A stretch of 64,000 nt of DNA from Chamaecrista fasciculata (lineage: Eukaryota > Streptophyta > Magnoliopsida > Fabales > Fabaceae), in assembly GCA_003254925.1 (NCBI GenBank), contig QANZ01012400.1, forward strand, positions 1 through 64,000, given 5' to 3'. This document shows positions 24,601 to 34,290 of the stretch, in pieces. The notes under the pieces were generated by a model. It was not told the origin of the DNA. It ran no database searches and saw only the letters and a list, made by a program, of their open reading frames with translations. The translations under genes and the position numbers were made by a program. Each line of letters begins with the position of its first letter. Position 1 is the first letter of the stretch.

Positions 24601-26173
24601 GATTTTGAGATACAGGATCAGGATTTTGTGATACAAGAGCAAAGGAATTAGAAGAAACATTAAAAGAAACAGGGTATTTGGAAAACTTCAAATGATCAAG
24701 GACATAGAGACCATGTCTAACTGTGCCTCGCAAAAGTAGCTTGTGAGTATCCTGCTGTTTAACAACAAAATAATCAGGAAAGAAAACAAAGTAAGCATGA
24801 TTGTCTCGAGAGAATTTTGTAACACTAATAAGGTTTTTACTGATTGAAGGAACATGAAGAACATCCTTCAAAAGAAAAGACTGAGTACTACAGGAAGTGG
24901 TAAAGAAGGAGGAACCAACAGATTTAACAGACAAACCTGAGCCATCTCCAATAAAGACTTGCTCAGGTGCACCATAGGAAGAGTTATCACAGAATGATCT
25001 GTCATCAAAGGAAAGATGACTAGACGCTCCTGAATCAACATACCAGGATGAATCACAAACAGTTTCAGGAGTAGCAATCATGGCTTGTGCAGGAGGAGCA
25101 GTAGCTGGTGCTGCAGGAGGCTTAACAGAAGGAGAAGAACTAACAGAACCAGTACTATTAGATGAATACTCAGAAGGATCTATAGTATACGATGAATCAT
25201 ACCGATTCCAGCATTGAGATGCAATATGTCCATTCTTACCACAAATTTGACAGAGAAGATGAGACTTGGATGAATTTCCAACAGTAGGATAGGACCTACC
25301 ACCATAACCACGACCTCTATTAAAACTTCTTCCTCCAGAACCATAACCACGTCCTCGATGGAAACCTCTTCCTCCTGAATTATTCCAACTATTCCTGCCA
25401 AAAGATCTAGGACCACCTCCTCTAGGAACAAATTGATTAGTAGTATGCGCAACATTAGCTAAGGCAATTTCAGAAGATTTTGACTGATCAATTCTTGCTT
25501 CTTGAGTCAATAAATGTGATCGAACATCAGAAATAGAATATGACTCTGTACGAGTAAGCATAGAACACACAAATGCATCATACTCAGCAGGAAGACCTCG
25601 AAAAATACAGTTGAGATGATCATTAAATGGAAGTGGATGCCCGATATTATTCAAAGAATCAGTAATGTTCTTGATTTTGCTCAAATACTCTGTCATCGTT
25701 AAGGATCCTTTCTTTAAATTCTGTAATTGTGTTTTAAGCTGCATTTCCCTAGCTAAGGTTTGAGATGCAAAGAAATTAAGAATCGCATGCCATGCTTCAG
25801 AAGACGTTTTGCAACCAACAGCTTCACCCAAAACCGATTCAGAAACAGAGGAAAGAATCCAAGAAAGAAGCAATCTATCTTGTCTAAACCAATCAAGAAA
25901 AGCGGAATTGATATTACCAGAAATTTCATCAGAGGAAGAAAGAAATTTTGGAGGAATCGGTGGATGAACCTCAATGAACTTGTCAAGCTGATAACCAATA
26001 ATCGCAGATTCTATCTGCTGATGCCAAAGAAGAAAATTATTGTTGTCTAACTTCACAGAAATCGAATGCGAGAAACTAATCACGCCATTGGAAGGTTTGA
26101 ACGGAGTTGCAGAGATTGCCGGAGCAGCAGGAGTCGCCGGAGCTGCCATTGCCGGCGTCGAAGTGCTCTCCAT
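21689..26173 (-). CDS. Copia gag-pol polyprotein
   Basis: A single uninterrupted frame of 1494 residues starts at the ATG at 26173, just after the primer binding site. In order: a gag domain of UBN2 type (about 30-250), a glycine- and arginine-rich stretch, a CCHC zinc knuckle (CQICGKNGHIASQC, about 308-321), aspartic protease (VDSGASSH, about 377), the integrase HHCC region (about 546-585), the integrase catalytic core with D, D and E residues near 612, 674 and 704, reverse transcriptase with YVDDILI near 1175, and RNase H with DADWATD near 1340 and STEAEYR near 1377. All catalytic motifs are present, so it may be active. Between integrase and RT there is a proline- and serine-rich linker (about 830-960) with repeated PP and NTSP-like units. 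Length and LTR size fit an Ale/Retrofit-like lineage, which is a tentative call. Confidence 0.96.
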   Translation of the reverse strand: MESTSTPAMAAPATPAAPAISATPFKPSNGVISFSHSISVKLDNNNFLLWHQQIESAIIGYQLDKFIEVHPPIPPKFLSSSDEISGNINSAFLDWFRQDRLLLSWILSSVSESVLGEAVGCKTSSEAWHAILNFFASQTLAREMQLKTQLQNLKKGSLTMTEYLSKIKNITDSLNNIGHPLPFNDHLNCIFRGLPAEYDAFVCSMLTRTESYSISDVRSHLLTQEARIDQSKSSEIALANVAHTTNQFVPRGGGPRSFGRNSWNNSGGRGFHRGRGYGSGGRSFNRGRGYGGRSYPTVGNSSKSHLLCQICGKNGHIASQCWNRYDSSYTIDPSEYSSNSTGSVSSSPSVKPPAAPATAPPAQAMIATPETVCDSSWYVDSGASSHLSFDDRSFCDNSSYGAPEQVFIGDGSGLSVKSVGSSFFTTSCSTQSFLLKDVLHVPSISKNLISVTKFSRDNHAYFVFFPDYFVVKQQDTHKLLLRGTVRHGLYVLDHLKFSKYPVSFNVSSNSFALVSQNPDPVSQNPDPVSQNSDPVLQNSDCNSDTFSLWHNRLGHPSQKVVSSILQDCNVVLPSNKRAIEVCKACCYGKFHKFPSYPSTSTYQFPLQLIHTDLWGPAPVVSTSGFRYYVHFTDACTRFCWMYLLKQKSDVFQAFLDFKATAELQLQRKIMAVQSDWGGEFRALSGYFKEHGISHRISCPHLHEQNGLAERKHQHITEMGLTLLAKAALPMVYWSDAFSTAVHLINRLPTAVLKFKSPFECLYGEKPDYMFLRTFGSACYPFTRPYNKNKLQYRTVDCIFLGYSQNHKGYKCLDYHTGRIYIARDVIFDESTFPFANSLPQLPSSNTHPPLLPNPPLLPQFSSVPEHMFPSTISQNKSPNPPNRFPVPTPQNTSPVNIHDNTFPVTQNLSPPSLPAQNNLPVLSSVPEGTVSSSGNSTLPHIPINTSSFRKATSSTPITHPMTTRAKQGIFKPKVFLTHTLPKSVSHALDDPNWNKAMQDEIQALHKNKTWSLMPLPPGRDAIGCKWVFRVKEKSDGSIERYKARLVAKGFHQREGIDFQETFSPVVKPTTVRIILSLALANNWLINQIDINNAFLNGFISEDVYMQQPPGFESSDTSLVCKLHRSLYGLKQAPRAWFDRLSSLLLSLGFQYSKCDKSLFIRTSSGQSLYVLVYVDDILITGSSSSAVTSLIAQINATFSLKDMGQLHYFLGIEVIKNSDGSLLLSQAKYITELLEKAGMADASPCITPMSTVPKLSKDQGVPFSDPKFYRTIVGGLQYLSVTRPDICYAVNRVCQFMAAPTLSHWQAVKRLLRYLKGTSSYGLIFRKPTNLKLTAFSDADWATDIDDRRSTSGFCVYFGGNLISWSSKKQQVVSRSSTEAEYRSLAAVVAEISWIKSLLQELRITLSSAPTVHCDNISAVHMTANPILHARTKHVELDIHFVREKAIAGEISVLHVPSTDQVADGFTKPLSKQLFLDFRSYLMIGDRNHLLEGG
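21692..21702 (-). other. Polypurine tract
   Basis: On the minus strand TTGAGGGGGGA abuts the 3' LTR. It is the usual primer site for plus-strand DNA synthesis. It also codes for the last residues of the polyprotein. Confidence 0.85.
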
Positions 26174-26186
26174 GGAGAGGCTTAAG

Positions 26187-26198
26187 GCTCTGATACCA
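26187..26198 (-). other. Primer binding site (initiator tRNA-Met)
   Basis: TGGTATCAGAGC directly follows the 5' LTR on the minus strand. This 12-mer is the standard plant LTR-retrotransposon site complementary to the 3' end of tRNA-iMet. Confidence 0.92.
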
Positions 26199-26492
26199 TG
26201 CTAAACTAAGAGAAACCGAGAATGAGAAATTGAAACTAGGAAAAGAATGATTTGCATTACATTTAACAAAGAATACAATATAGTTTATATAGGTGAATGA
26301 ATCACCAGAAATCAGTTAGCTGAAAACAACTCAACAACAACTAAACTGAGCTGGATAACAAACTCCTAACAAACTATGCTGAGCTGGAATATGATACTAG
26401 CATCTCCAGGACGATAAACTTCAGGAAGACTAAAATCAGGAAGACTAGACTCTCAGGAAGACTAATCTTCAGGAAGGATATATACACTGTCA
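26199..26492 (-). repeat. 5' LTR of the Copia element
   Basis: A 294-base copy with no difference from the 3' LTR seen in a base-by-base reading. It should contain the element's promoter. Confidence 0.95.
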
Positions 26493-26977
26493 AATAATAA
26501 TCAAACTTCTTATAAAAAAAATAATAATAATAATCTAACTTAAAAAATACATAAAAACTATAATTATTTAAGTTAATATAATTTAAATATGAATAAGAAT
26601 TAAATTTTGACTTTGAAGAGAAAACATGTTTATTTAACAAGATTTTAGTAGGTAAAGATTTTATCGATTTTATGATTTAACTCCCGATTTTGATAACCAT
26701 GATTAGATCCATACCTCGTTAGTTAGTGATTCAAATTTGAAACTAATTATCAAACCATAACATAAATTAATTTATATCATATATATATATATATCAAGCA
26801 GCCAATAGAAAATGAAATAGTCATTAAAAAGAAATTAAAGGGAGGCATTAATTAAATTACAAAGTGTGTGTGTGGGGGTAGGTTGAGGTTGTTTACAAAT
26901 CACAATTACATCATCATCGATCTTTCACAACACAGAAACCAAATTTCATCATATCATCAGGATTCAATACTTCCCAT

Positions 26978-27165
26978 CTAATTTCTAATTTCCACCTTCA
27001 CATTCGGCTGATGATCTCGAGGTCGAGAACGAGCATACTCAGCTGCATCCACATGATGATATATATTAATATTTAATGCAACCATCATAATATATTAAAT
27101 ATATTATTAATCAAAGCCAATACTAAGTTCCATATTATGAGCTTCTTCATGTTAGCCATCTTCAT
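26978..27165 (-). pseudogene. Small secreted peptide gene 4, exon 1 truncated
   Basis: Exon 2 (27042-26978) is intact and codes for AEYARSRPRDHQPNV, then KVEIRN and a stop. Exon 1 homology starts at 27165 (MKMANMKKLI) but stops near 27110, after the LVLAL codons. The second half of the signal peptide and the splice donor are deleted, so the frame runs into AT-rich DNA. The mutation also leaves no room for a normal intron. Upstream DNA (27170-27432) still resembles the promoter and duplicated unit of gene 1. Copy 4 is a decayed member of the array. Confidence 0.72.
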
Positions 27166-27499
27166 TCAACAACTTCAAACTACGTACGTTTATTAAAGTT
27201 TTGTATGTTTATAAGTGAGAATTAGAGTCTACAATTGTGTATATATATATATATAATTAAAGACACAGACACCGATATTTCACAAGTGCTGTTATTGAAA
27301 ATAACATAAAGGAAGTTGGCCAACTACTTTACCACTTTCAATAAACTTTCCCTTATTTTATTACAAGGCATGAAATGTGCGCGTAATATTAATGTGGACA
27401 ATCATTCATGAATGCCGCCCATTGTAATTTGAAATAAAAAAAATATTGGTTATCAAATACGTACGTTTTGCTTTGTCAAAGTAAATTCTAATAATGCTT

Positions 27500-27880
27500 G
27501 GTCTATCGACACAATACGGATCTGACCAATACGGATACAGACACACTGACATACTGACACAGATACGGGACACAATACGGATACAGACACACTGACATAC
27601 TAAATTCTTAAAATAACACGACATGACACGTCATATATTTATATATAAAAATAATGAAAAAAATTATAAATTCTGATAAAAATTTAAAAAATTACAATAT
27701 TTATTCATAATATATGTCATATATGTCATTATTTTTTATTGTTCGTCATACTAAAGTTACAAAAAATAATTTTATATTCTGAAATTTATGAATATGTGTC
27801 GTATGAGTATCGTACAGGTGTCAGGCACAGACACGTGTTTGCATAGCGACACACCTTCAAAATGAAGTGTCCATGCTTCA
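27500..27880. repeat. Repeat with tandem 'acacaatacgga' units
   Basis: The stretch 27510-27600 contains two copies of the phrase CGGATACAGACACACTGACA separated by related units. The right part (27790-27850) has GTGTCGTATGAGTATCG and CAGGCACAGACACGTG. No frame of interest. It looks like a degraded dispersed repeat. Confidence 0.5.
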
Positions 27881-27959
27881 TAGTACTTCATCAAACATTT
27901 AAATTTAATAAACCTAATCATTCTGCCTCATGAAGTGGATCCTCTGCACTGCCTAAAAA

Positions 27960-28235
27960 AACAGAGCTTTAACAACAGTTTTAATTTTAAGTAGCCTCTA
28001 GTGACAGTTTTGACCGTCACTAAGTTTCTAATGATGATTTGACAACTTGTTATATGTAGCGTTGGAAACTCCTTTAACAACAATTGTAACAACTGTTGGG
28101 ATAATCATAACTAGAGTGTTCTGGCAACGGTTTCTATCGCTATAATAATAAGTAATATTTTTTCTATGTACAATAGCGACGGCCATAACCATCGTTAGAT
28201 GGCTTCTTTACCAACAGTTATGACCAATTAACCAT
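27960..28235. repeat. Degenerate 'gtgacagtttt' repeat cluster
   Basis: Short phrases such as TAGTGACAGTTTTGACCGTC and TAACAACAATTGTAACAAC repeat every 40-50 bases. They are similar in style to the cluster at 30.7-31.9 kb and to the subterminal regions of CACTA elements. No terminal sequence was found. Confidence 0.4.
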
Positions 28236-28276
28236 AGAGACTTCTTTATGAAATAAATTTGATATGGTCACAAGGC

Positions 28277-28814
28277 ATGGCTTCTTCACCTCCTTCTTTA
28301 CCATCATCGTCACCCAAAAAAACGTTCAAAGACATCTTATTACAAAGCAAAGTTCCACATATATCAAACTCTGTTTTCCACATATATCAAAAATTTGGTC
28401 TCTGATTTAATCTCTGAAGATCGTCTCTCCATCTTAACATCACCACCAAAATTTCTCAATGGTTATCCTATCCGAGTTAGAACTTGGTCACCCCTGTTTT
28501 CCCCATCTAAACAACAATCTGTGATTATTACTACTCTATGGGTAACCTTCCCTGACTTACCTATTGAATATCATGGTACTGAATGTATGCTTTCCATTGG
28601 CAAATTTTTGGGTAAGGTGATAGCGTTTGAAAATATTTCCAAATCTAACAAAGGTTTATCTACACCTGTTAGTATCTTAACAAAAAAACTCTGTTTAAAG
28701 GTTCTAATTGAGACTAACATGCCTCACACTGTCTCACTTAATGGTTATTTTCAACCCATAATTTTCGAAGGATTAGAGTGCTTTAAGTCTTTATTTGGTC
28801 ACAACCTGCTGTAA
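28277..28814 (+). pseudogene. LINE ORF1-like DUF4283 fragment
   Basis: A frame starting at 28277 (MASSPPSLPSSSPKKTFKDI) stops at 28403. The continuation lies one frame over, 28406-28814. It contains RVRTWSPLFSP and TTLWVTFPDLPIEYHG, a typical DUF4283 signature of gag-like proteins from plant LINE retrotransposons, followed by IGKFLGKVIAFENIS. No zinc knuckle, endonuclease or reverse transcriptase follows. It is a truncated, frameshifted relic. Confidence 0.7.
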
Positions 28815-29450
28815 TGCAATCAGATAGTGAATTTACAAGCTTTCACTCATTCACTCATTCTCACTTTCCCAATTTCTTAAGTCCATTTATTTATTTATTT
28901 TAAAACGAAGATTAAATAAAATTTGTCACTAATTTTTTATCTAATTTGATAATTATTTCAGCCAGAGAAAATAAGGTTTGAAGTCTAACTATATTGACCT
29001 TGTCTTTTTCAATTGGTTTTCGTATTGTTTTTTCTTATGGAATGAAATAGTTTTTTTTTTTTGCCAAAAAGAAAAATATATTGGCCTTGTGATAGATGAG
29101 TTTTCTAATTTATTCATTTGTTTCGTTTTTTTCAATTATTTAAATAAATGACTAATCTTTCACTCTTTGAGCTTGATTATATTACTTGCATGCCCCACGA
29201 TCTATATTACCCAATAATAATAATTAATTTATGCTAAAGCCGAAAGATAGACTTAATTAACTGATTATAATANCGAGACCAAATTGAGACCTTTGTCAAA
29301 GTTATGAGACCAAAATTGCAATAAAAAAAGTTATGGGACCAAATTGAAATCTTTGCCAAAGTTATAAGACCAAAAGTACACTTTAGCGTAAAGTGTTTGA
29401 TCGGGCTTTATTGAGATTAACAAAAACCATAATCCCATCGAAAACACGAT

Positions 29451-29578
29451 TCAGTGCCCCCCACCTTTACGTTTATATCCACATTTCACATTGGGCCGAT
29501 GATCGTGATCACGTCCGTTACAGTTATGAACTGCATGCACATCAAATTAATATACAACCATCTTAATTAATGTAAGTT

Positions 29579-29634
<56 letters not shown>

Positions 29635-30124
29635 NGAGAGAGTGAGTGAGCAAAATATTTTTATAAAAAAATATAATGACTAGAGCCCTATATATATATA
29701 ATATAATGGTAAGTAGTAAGTATGTAGGTCATTGGGGAGTGTCATGAGTCTCACGTTGGAGAGCTTATTACAATCGATAGTGTATATTTGTACTTAATTA
29801 GTAGCTTATAAAGATAAGAAACTATCCTATATATCTAATACTCTTTTGGAATTAATTTCTGCAAATTCTAGCTAAGCAACTAATCAAACTAGTCTTTCCA
29901 AACTCAATAAAACAATGATTCTTGGAAATGTATATATCTATGATTCTTGTTTTTTTCAAGTATTTTAGTTCGGTTACATATAAAATTAGAAATGTTATCG
30001 AGATCAATTTAATGGTATACAATAATATACCTGCAGAATTAGACGATTCTGCCCCTTTTATGGAGAAGAGAAGCATCAAAACCAACACAAGGTTCCATAT
30101 AAGCTTCTTCACCAGGTTAACCAT
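29451..30124 (-). CDS. Small secreted peptide gene 5, two-cysteine type
   Basis: Exon 1 runs 30124-30031 and exon 2 runs 29530-29451; the intron is 500 bases, phase 1, GT-AG. The preprotein has 57 residues. Exon 1 gives MVNLVKKLIWNLVLVLMLLF, then SIKGAESSNSA, so the signal peptide is longer at its C-terminal end than in genes 1 and 3. The tail reads HNCNGRDHDHRPNVKC, then GYKRKGGGH and a stop. It therefore carries the family PNVK core between two cysteines 13 positions apart, which could form a disulfide. The GGGH end is shared with the exon at 63.1 kb and recalls the GxGH ends of PIP/IDA-type and CEP peptides, though the rest of those motifs is absent. The intron contains a (GA)n microsatellite. 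Unknown receptor; extracellular role inferred. Confidence 0.75.
29579..29642. repeat. (GA)n microsatellite
   Basis: About 30 GA dinucleotides with one unresolved base at 29635, inside the intron of peptide gene 5. Confidence 0.95.
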
Positions 30125-30295
30125 CTTCAATTAAAAACTTGCACAAGTAGTTGTATTTATTTATATGTATATTAGTGATCTGAGTATTTGAGTCTTCATA
30201 GTTGGATATATATATATATAGACATGGCACCATTTGATTGTGAATTTGTGATCCACCAATATAATTAAAAAGAGGATGCACTAGTGCTGTTATAA
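30125..30295 (-). promoter_or_regulatory. Promoter of peptide gene 5
   Basis: A TATA run on the minus strand (about 30221-30206), followed by CCAACTATGAAGACTC, lies about 85-95 bases before the start. The spacing and the CCAACT context match genes 1 and 3. Confidence 0.55.
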
Positions 30296-30489
30296 TAAAT
30301 ATATATATATATATATAATTTATAATTTTCTATATTTTATTATAATTTTTAAATATAACATAAACAACTTAATTATTATCTTACTTAGTTGTATTTATTT
30401 TTCTTTGGGTGATGTCTTAACTCTTAAGTAGTTTGATAATTACTTTATCCAATTGTTCTAATTTCTTTTAAATATAAGGTAGTTTAAAG

Positions 30490-31500
30490 GATAGACTCAG
30501 ATCAATCAATTCAACTTTAGGATCAGAATGGCTTTAAGCTTTACATTATTTTTACTTTAATCACTTTGTCTTTAGGAAAGATGATAATATAATAAATACT
30601 AACTCAATTAGCGCCTTACACTTGTTTGTGTCATTTCATAATTAATTCTAAATTAAATTTGGCAAATAAACTCTTCTATTTTTTTTTTGCGGAAAATACA
30701 CCTTACCCTATAATAATCTTATTGCACTTTGATTACACTGTTATTAAGACATTAGCCACAATTTTACAAAACATAACAAAGGACAAAGTGGCAATTTACA
30801 AAACTTTCGCTTTAAAGACAATAACCATAGTTTCCGAAACTGATATTGTAGATAATAGTGACGGTTTGAAAAATCATCGTTGGAGACAATAATGTCAGTT
30901 TGTGAAATTGCCACTAAAGATAATAGTGACAGTTTTAGAAGCTTCTATAAAAATAATATCGATAATTTGTGAAACCGCAGATCATAATCAATTTAACTTT
31001 AGGATCAGAATGCCTTTAATTAAGCTTTACATTACTTTGTTTCTTTAATCACTTAGTCTTTGGGAAAGATGATAATATAATAAATAAGAACTCAACTAGC
31101 GCCTTACATATGTTTGTGTCAGTTCATACTTGATTCTAAATTAAATTTTGGCAAATTGTTTTTTATTTCTTTGCGAAAAATAGATCTTACCCTATAATAG
31201 AATCCTATTGCACTTTGCTTTATGAACTTTAAATTGTAAAATTTTACTCTTTCAATTTACTAAAAAAATTTAAAAAAAAAAAAATTATATTTCTAGTTTC
31301 ATTTTACAACGTCATACTACTACATAAACAATATTATAACATTCATGAATTCTTTTTTGGAGAAAGTATACTTTTGACCGCTTAAAGATATTACCGACAA
31401 TTTTACAAAGCATAGCAAAGGACAAAGTGGCAATTTACAAAACTTATGGTTTAACGATAGTTTGCGGAACCAATGTTAAACATAATAGTGACAGTTTTAA
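30490..31500. repeat. Direct duplication of about 490 bp
   Basis: The block near 30520-30700 (GGATCAGAATGGCTTTAAGC, then GGAAAGATGATAATATAATA and TAGCGCCTTACA) recurs near 31000-31170 with moderate divergence. Each unit is followed by a run of AATAGTGACAG phrases. Part of the block recurs a third time at about 35945-36005. Confidence 0.65.
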
Positions 31501-31870
31501 AAATTGTTGTTAGAGGCAATAGTGTCAATCTGCAAAACTACTACTAAAGCCAACAGTGACAGTTTTACAAACTTCTATAAAAAACAACAACGACAATTTG
31601 CAAAATCGCTGCTAAAGACTATAACAATAGCTGAGAAACTGTTGTTAGTGACAGTAGTATCAGTCTGCAAAACCGCTGTTAAAGATAATATCAACGATTC
31701 TACACACTGTCGTTAAAAGAAAATAACAATTTGTGAAACCACTTCGGTAAAAAATAGTGGTGATTTTGCAAACTGTAAAATCGCTTCTATAAGTAATAGT
31801 GGCGATTTTACAAACTGCTGCTATTTTCTTTTAACACAATGTGCAGAATCATCGTTATTATTGTTTACTA
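30740..31870. repeat. Cluster of 'aatagtgacagtttt' repeats
   Basis: Degenerate 40-50-base units alternate GATAATAGTGACAGTTTT with AAACTGCTGCTA-like phrases. The pattern is like the subterminal regions of CACTA elements, but no CACTA end is visible here. It may be the relic of an element whose ends are lost. Confidence 0.45.
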
Positions 31871-32515
31871 TATAAAATATAGTATTACTTATTATAATAA
31901 AAAAAATGAGTGAAATGATATGCAAAATATAGTGTTCTTTTATTGATAAATTATTCTTAAATTAATACTTATTTTTTTAATTATTGTTTTATTGATTAAA
32001 ATATATTAAATAAATAAATTTCTTTTAATAAAATGAGCTAGCCCGCGTTTAACTCAATTAAACCCTTCTTAGCTGGCATAAAAAATGAACTAGCCTAGCC
32101 TAACCTAATCCATTTTCATATCCATCAATGGTGCAGCCCATTGGGCTAAACTCATTTTAACAACTCTATTTCGAATTGAAGTTGGCACAAAGAGGAAGAA
32201 AGAAAGGGGGACAGGATCTTTGCTGTCCATATTCTGTGCTGTTAAAATGAAGATGTTGGATGAGGAAAATTCACAAAATCTGGAACCACAACAGAAACTT
32301 ATATATTTTTTTATATTTTATGCACACAATTAATTAATTACAAACCATAAAGTAGTAACAGTAATTTTCCCAGCCAAAACTAAAGACAAGACGAACAGAA
32401 TCAGTCTCACACCAAAACCAAAATCACCAATTCATCACTTCATAACGATTAATTATTCAACGCAATTTAATATATATATCATCTCTCTCACACAAAGCTT
32501 CTTTTATATTTGATT

Positions 32516-34166
32516 TCACTTGACATTTGGCTGATGATCGCAATTAGCAGCACCCTGCGGACAGCGACCATTGTTTCCTGTATTTACAAAAGCAATGCAA
32601 TCATCTTAATATAACTAATATAGTTATATATATATATAGGAATCTAGTTTTTCATGTCCTCTTTTTGTAACAACTAAGTGTTAGAAATAATAAAATAGAA
32701 GAAAAGATGAATAGAAGAATGGAAATTCATGGATAGCTTTGAGGCGTGATGAATTACTTTCCTTAAAGTGATTGTCTATACATCGGGAAAGTTAGGCAAG
32801 CCCCTTCCAAGATACAACAAAGTCTATGAATTGAACTTAACATACTATTTCATAGTAAATATTGTCTTACATCTTGTGTGGTTTTGGTTACTATTTATAA
32901 TTAACTAAGAGACATAATCCATATATAAGATGTGTCCTTTCATTTGAGAGATGTGTTTATCAACTACTAATTAATAGACACAATCTAAAAGTTAGATCTC
33001 TTCAAAATAAAAGATGTGTCTATTAATAATTGAAAGACATCACTTGATAGATGTATCTTTTCAAATGAAAGGATATCTCTATTAATTATTAATAGACACC
33101 TTTTAAAAGGATTTTTCATGTCTTTTGATGAAACAAATCATATAAACATAATTAATTTAATATATTAATATATTAAATTAATTATACATTATAAATAGAA
33201 TTTTATTTATTTTATCCAAAATAACCACATTGATAATATTACAAACTATCCAACACTAAGAAATAAAGGAAAAGATATTGAATAAATAGGATTATAAATA
33301 TAAGACTAAAGTGAGAATTTGATCCCTTATCTTTGGAGTAAGTTGCAATCTAATCCTTTATTTGTTTTCTTGCAATTTTTTGGTATATCTTTCTCATTTT
33401 AAGTTTGATTGCGACGAGTTCAGAGCTAGTCATAGATTATTCTTTACAAGTCTTTTCTATGTATAGTTAGTGTCATTAGCAAATAAAATTAAATTAGACT
33501 AAAAAAAAAATTAGTCATATCTTTCTCATTTCAAGTTTTATTGTGGCGAATTTGGAGCTTTGTATTTCTCTTGAGAAGTCATTTTGCTGCCTAGTTGGAC
33601 TGTCAGCAAATGAAGTCAAATCAGACCCGAAAATAATTATGGAACCAAAAAGTAAAAAGAAATATCGAAAAACCACTTTAGGTTTTGATTTAACTTCATT
33701 TGATGACGATCAACTTGACAGAAAAATGACTCATCAAAAGTAACCCATAATTTTAAACCTGTCACAATCGGACTTTAAAATAAGAAAGATATAACCAACT
33801 TTCGGAGTTTGCTGACGACTCCAACTAGATTAAAAAAAAGACTCGTCAAGAGTAACATGTAGTTCTGAACTCATTGCAATCGGACTTAAAACGAGATATA
33901 TATGACCACATTCAATCGTTGGGACTAAGGAGTAAGACTTTTAAGAAAATTAAGATATAAGACCAAAATCAAAAAAAAAAAAAAAGGTAAAGAGCTAAGT
34001 TGTAATTTATCCAAAAAAAAATAAAGGACTAAAAAATACACTTGGACCTAAACATAATTAATATACCTGACGTGAGACCCGGTCGTGCCAAATGGATGGA
34101 GAAGAGAAGCATGAAAGCCAACACAAGTTTCCAAATGAGCTTCTTATTAAGCTTGCCCATCTTCAT
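32516..34166 (-). CDS. Small secreted peptide gene 6, two-cysteine type
   Basis: Exon 1 runs 34166-34067 and exon 2 runs 32577-32516; the phase-1 GT-AG intron is 1489 bases, long because a foldback element sits in it. The preprotein has 53 residues. Exon 1 codes for MKMGKLNKKLIWKLVLAFML, then LFSIHLARPGLTS. The tail is GNNGRCPQGAANCDHQPNVK and ends directly after the lysine of the core, so the C-terminal extension of the other members is missing. Two cysteines lie eight positions apart, before the DHQPNVK core, unlike gene 5 where they flank it. A different ATG 4 bases upstream (34170) is out of frame. The intact frame and splice sites argue for function. Confidence 0.7.
33300..34045. repeat. 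Foldback element inside the intron of peptide gene 6
   Basis: The left arm (GACTAAAGTGAGAATTTGAT, 33305) and right arm (near 34020, GGACTAAAAAATACACTTGG) are diverged inverted copies. Internal pairs include GACGAGTTCAGAGCTAGTC-like phrases and the 'gctgacgactcc' motif of the family seen at 14.2 and 16.4 kb. Confidence 0.55.
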
Positions 34167-34290
34167 TCATATGGCTTCTTTAATTTAGTAGTCTGGCAAT
34201 TAGAGCCTTCAGTACTGTGGGATATATATAATACAAACACTAAAATCATTCAAATTAAAGAGCTTAATTAATTTTCTTAAACATGGGATA
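34167..34290 (-). promoter_or_regulatory. Promoter of peptide gene 6
   Basis: A TATA run (about 34232-34222 on the minus strand, TATTATATATATCCCAC) lies about 60 bases before the start codon. The leader just before the ATG still resembles genes 1 and 3. Confidence 0.5.

Larger units (their letters stand above)
21398..26492 (-). mobile_element. Complete Ty1/Copia LTR retrotransposon
   Basis: Two 294-base LTRs (21398-21691 and 26199-26492), identical as far as I can compare them, start TG and end CA on the plus strand. They are flanked by a perfect 5-base target duplication, AATAA (21393-21397 and 26493-26497). A tRNA-iMet-type primer binding site, an uninterrupted gag-pol frame and a polypurine tract are all in the right places on the minus strand. 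Domain order protease-integrase-RT-RNase H defines Copia. Identical LTRs indicate a very recent insertion. The element sits between peptide gene 3 and peptide pseudogene 4. Confidence 0.97.

Noticed and set aside
22256..26050. Secondary frames of 70-116 codons within 22.2-26.1 kb on both strands
   Set aside because: They are alternative frames of the Copia gag-pol gene.
14750..30124. Assignment of the peptide family to SCOOP, CEP or RGF
   Set aside because: No Ser-x-Ser motif, no CEP-type proline pattern and no RGF-type HN ending. Only single features (DY, GxGH) are shared.
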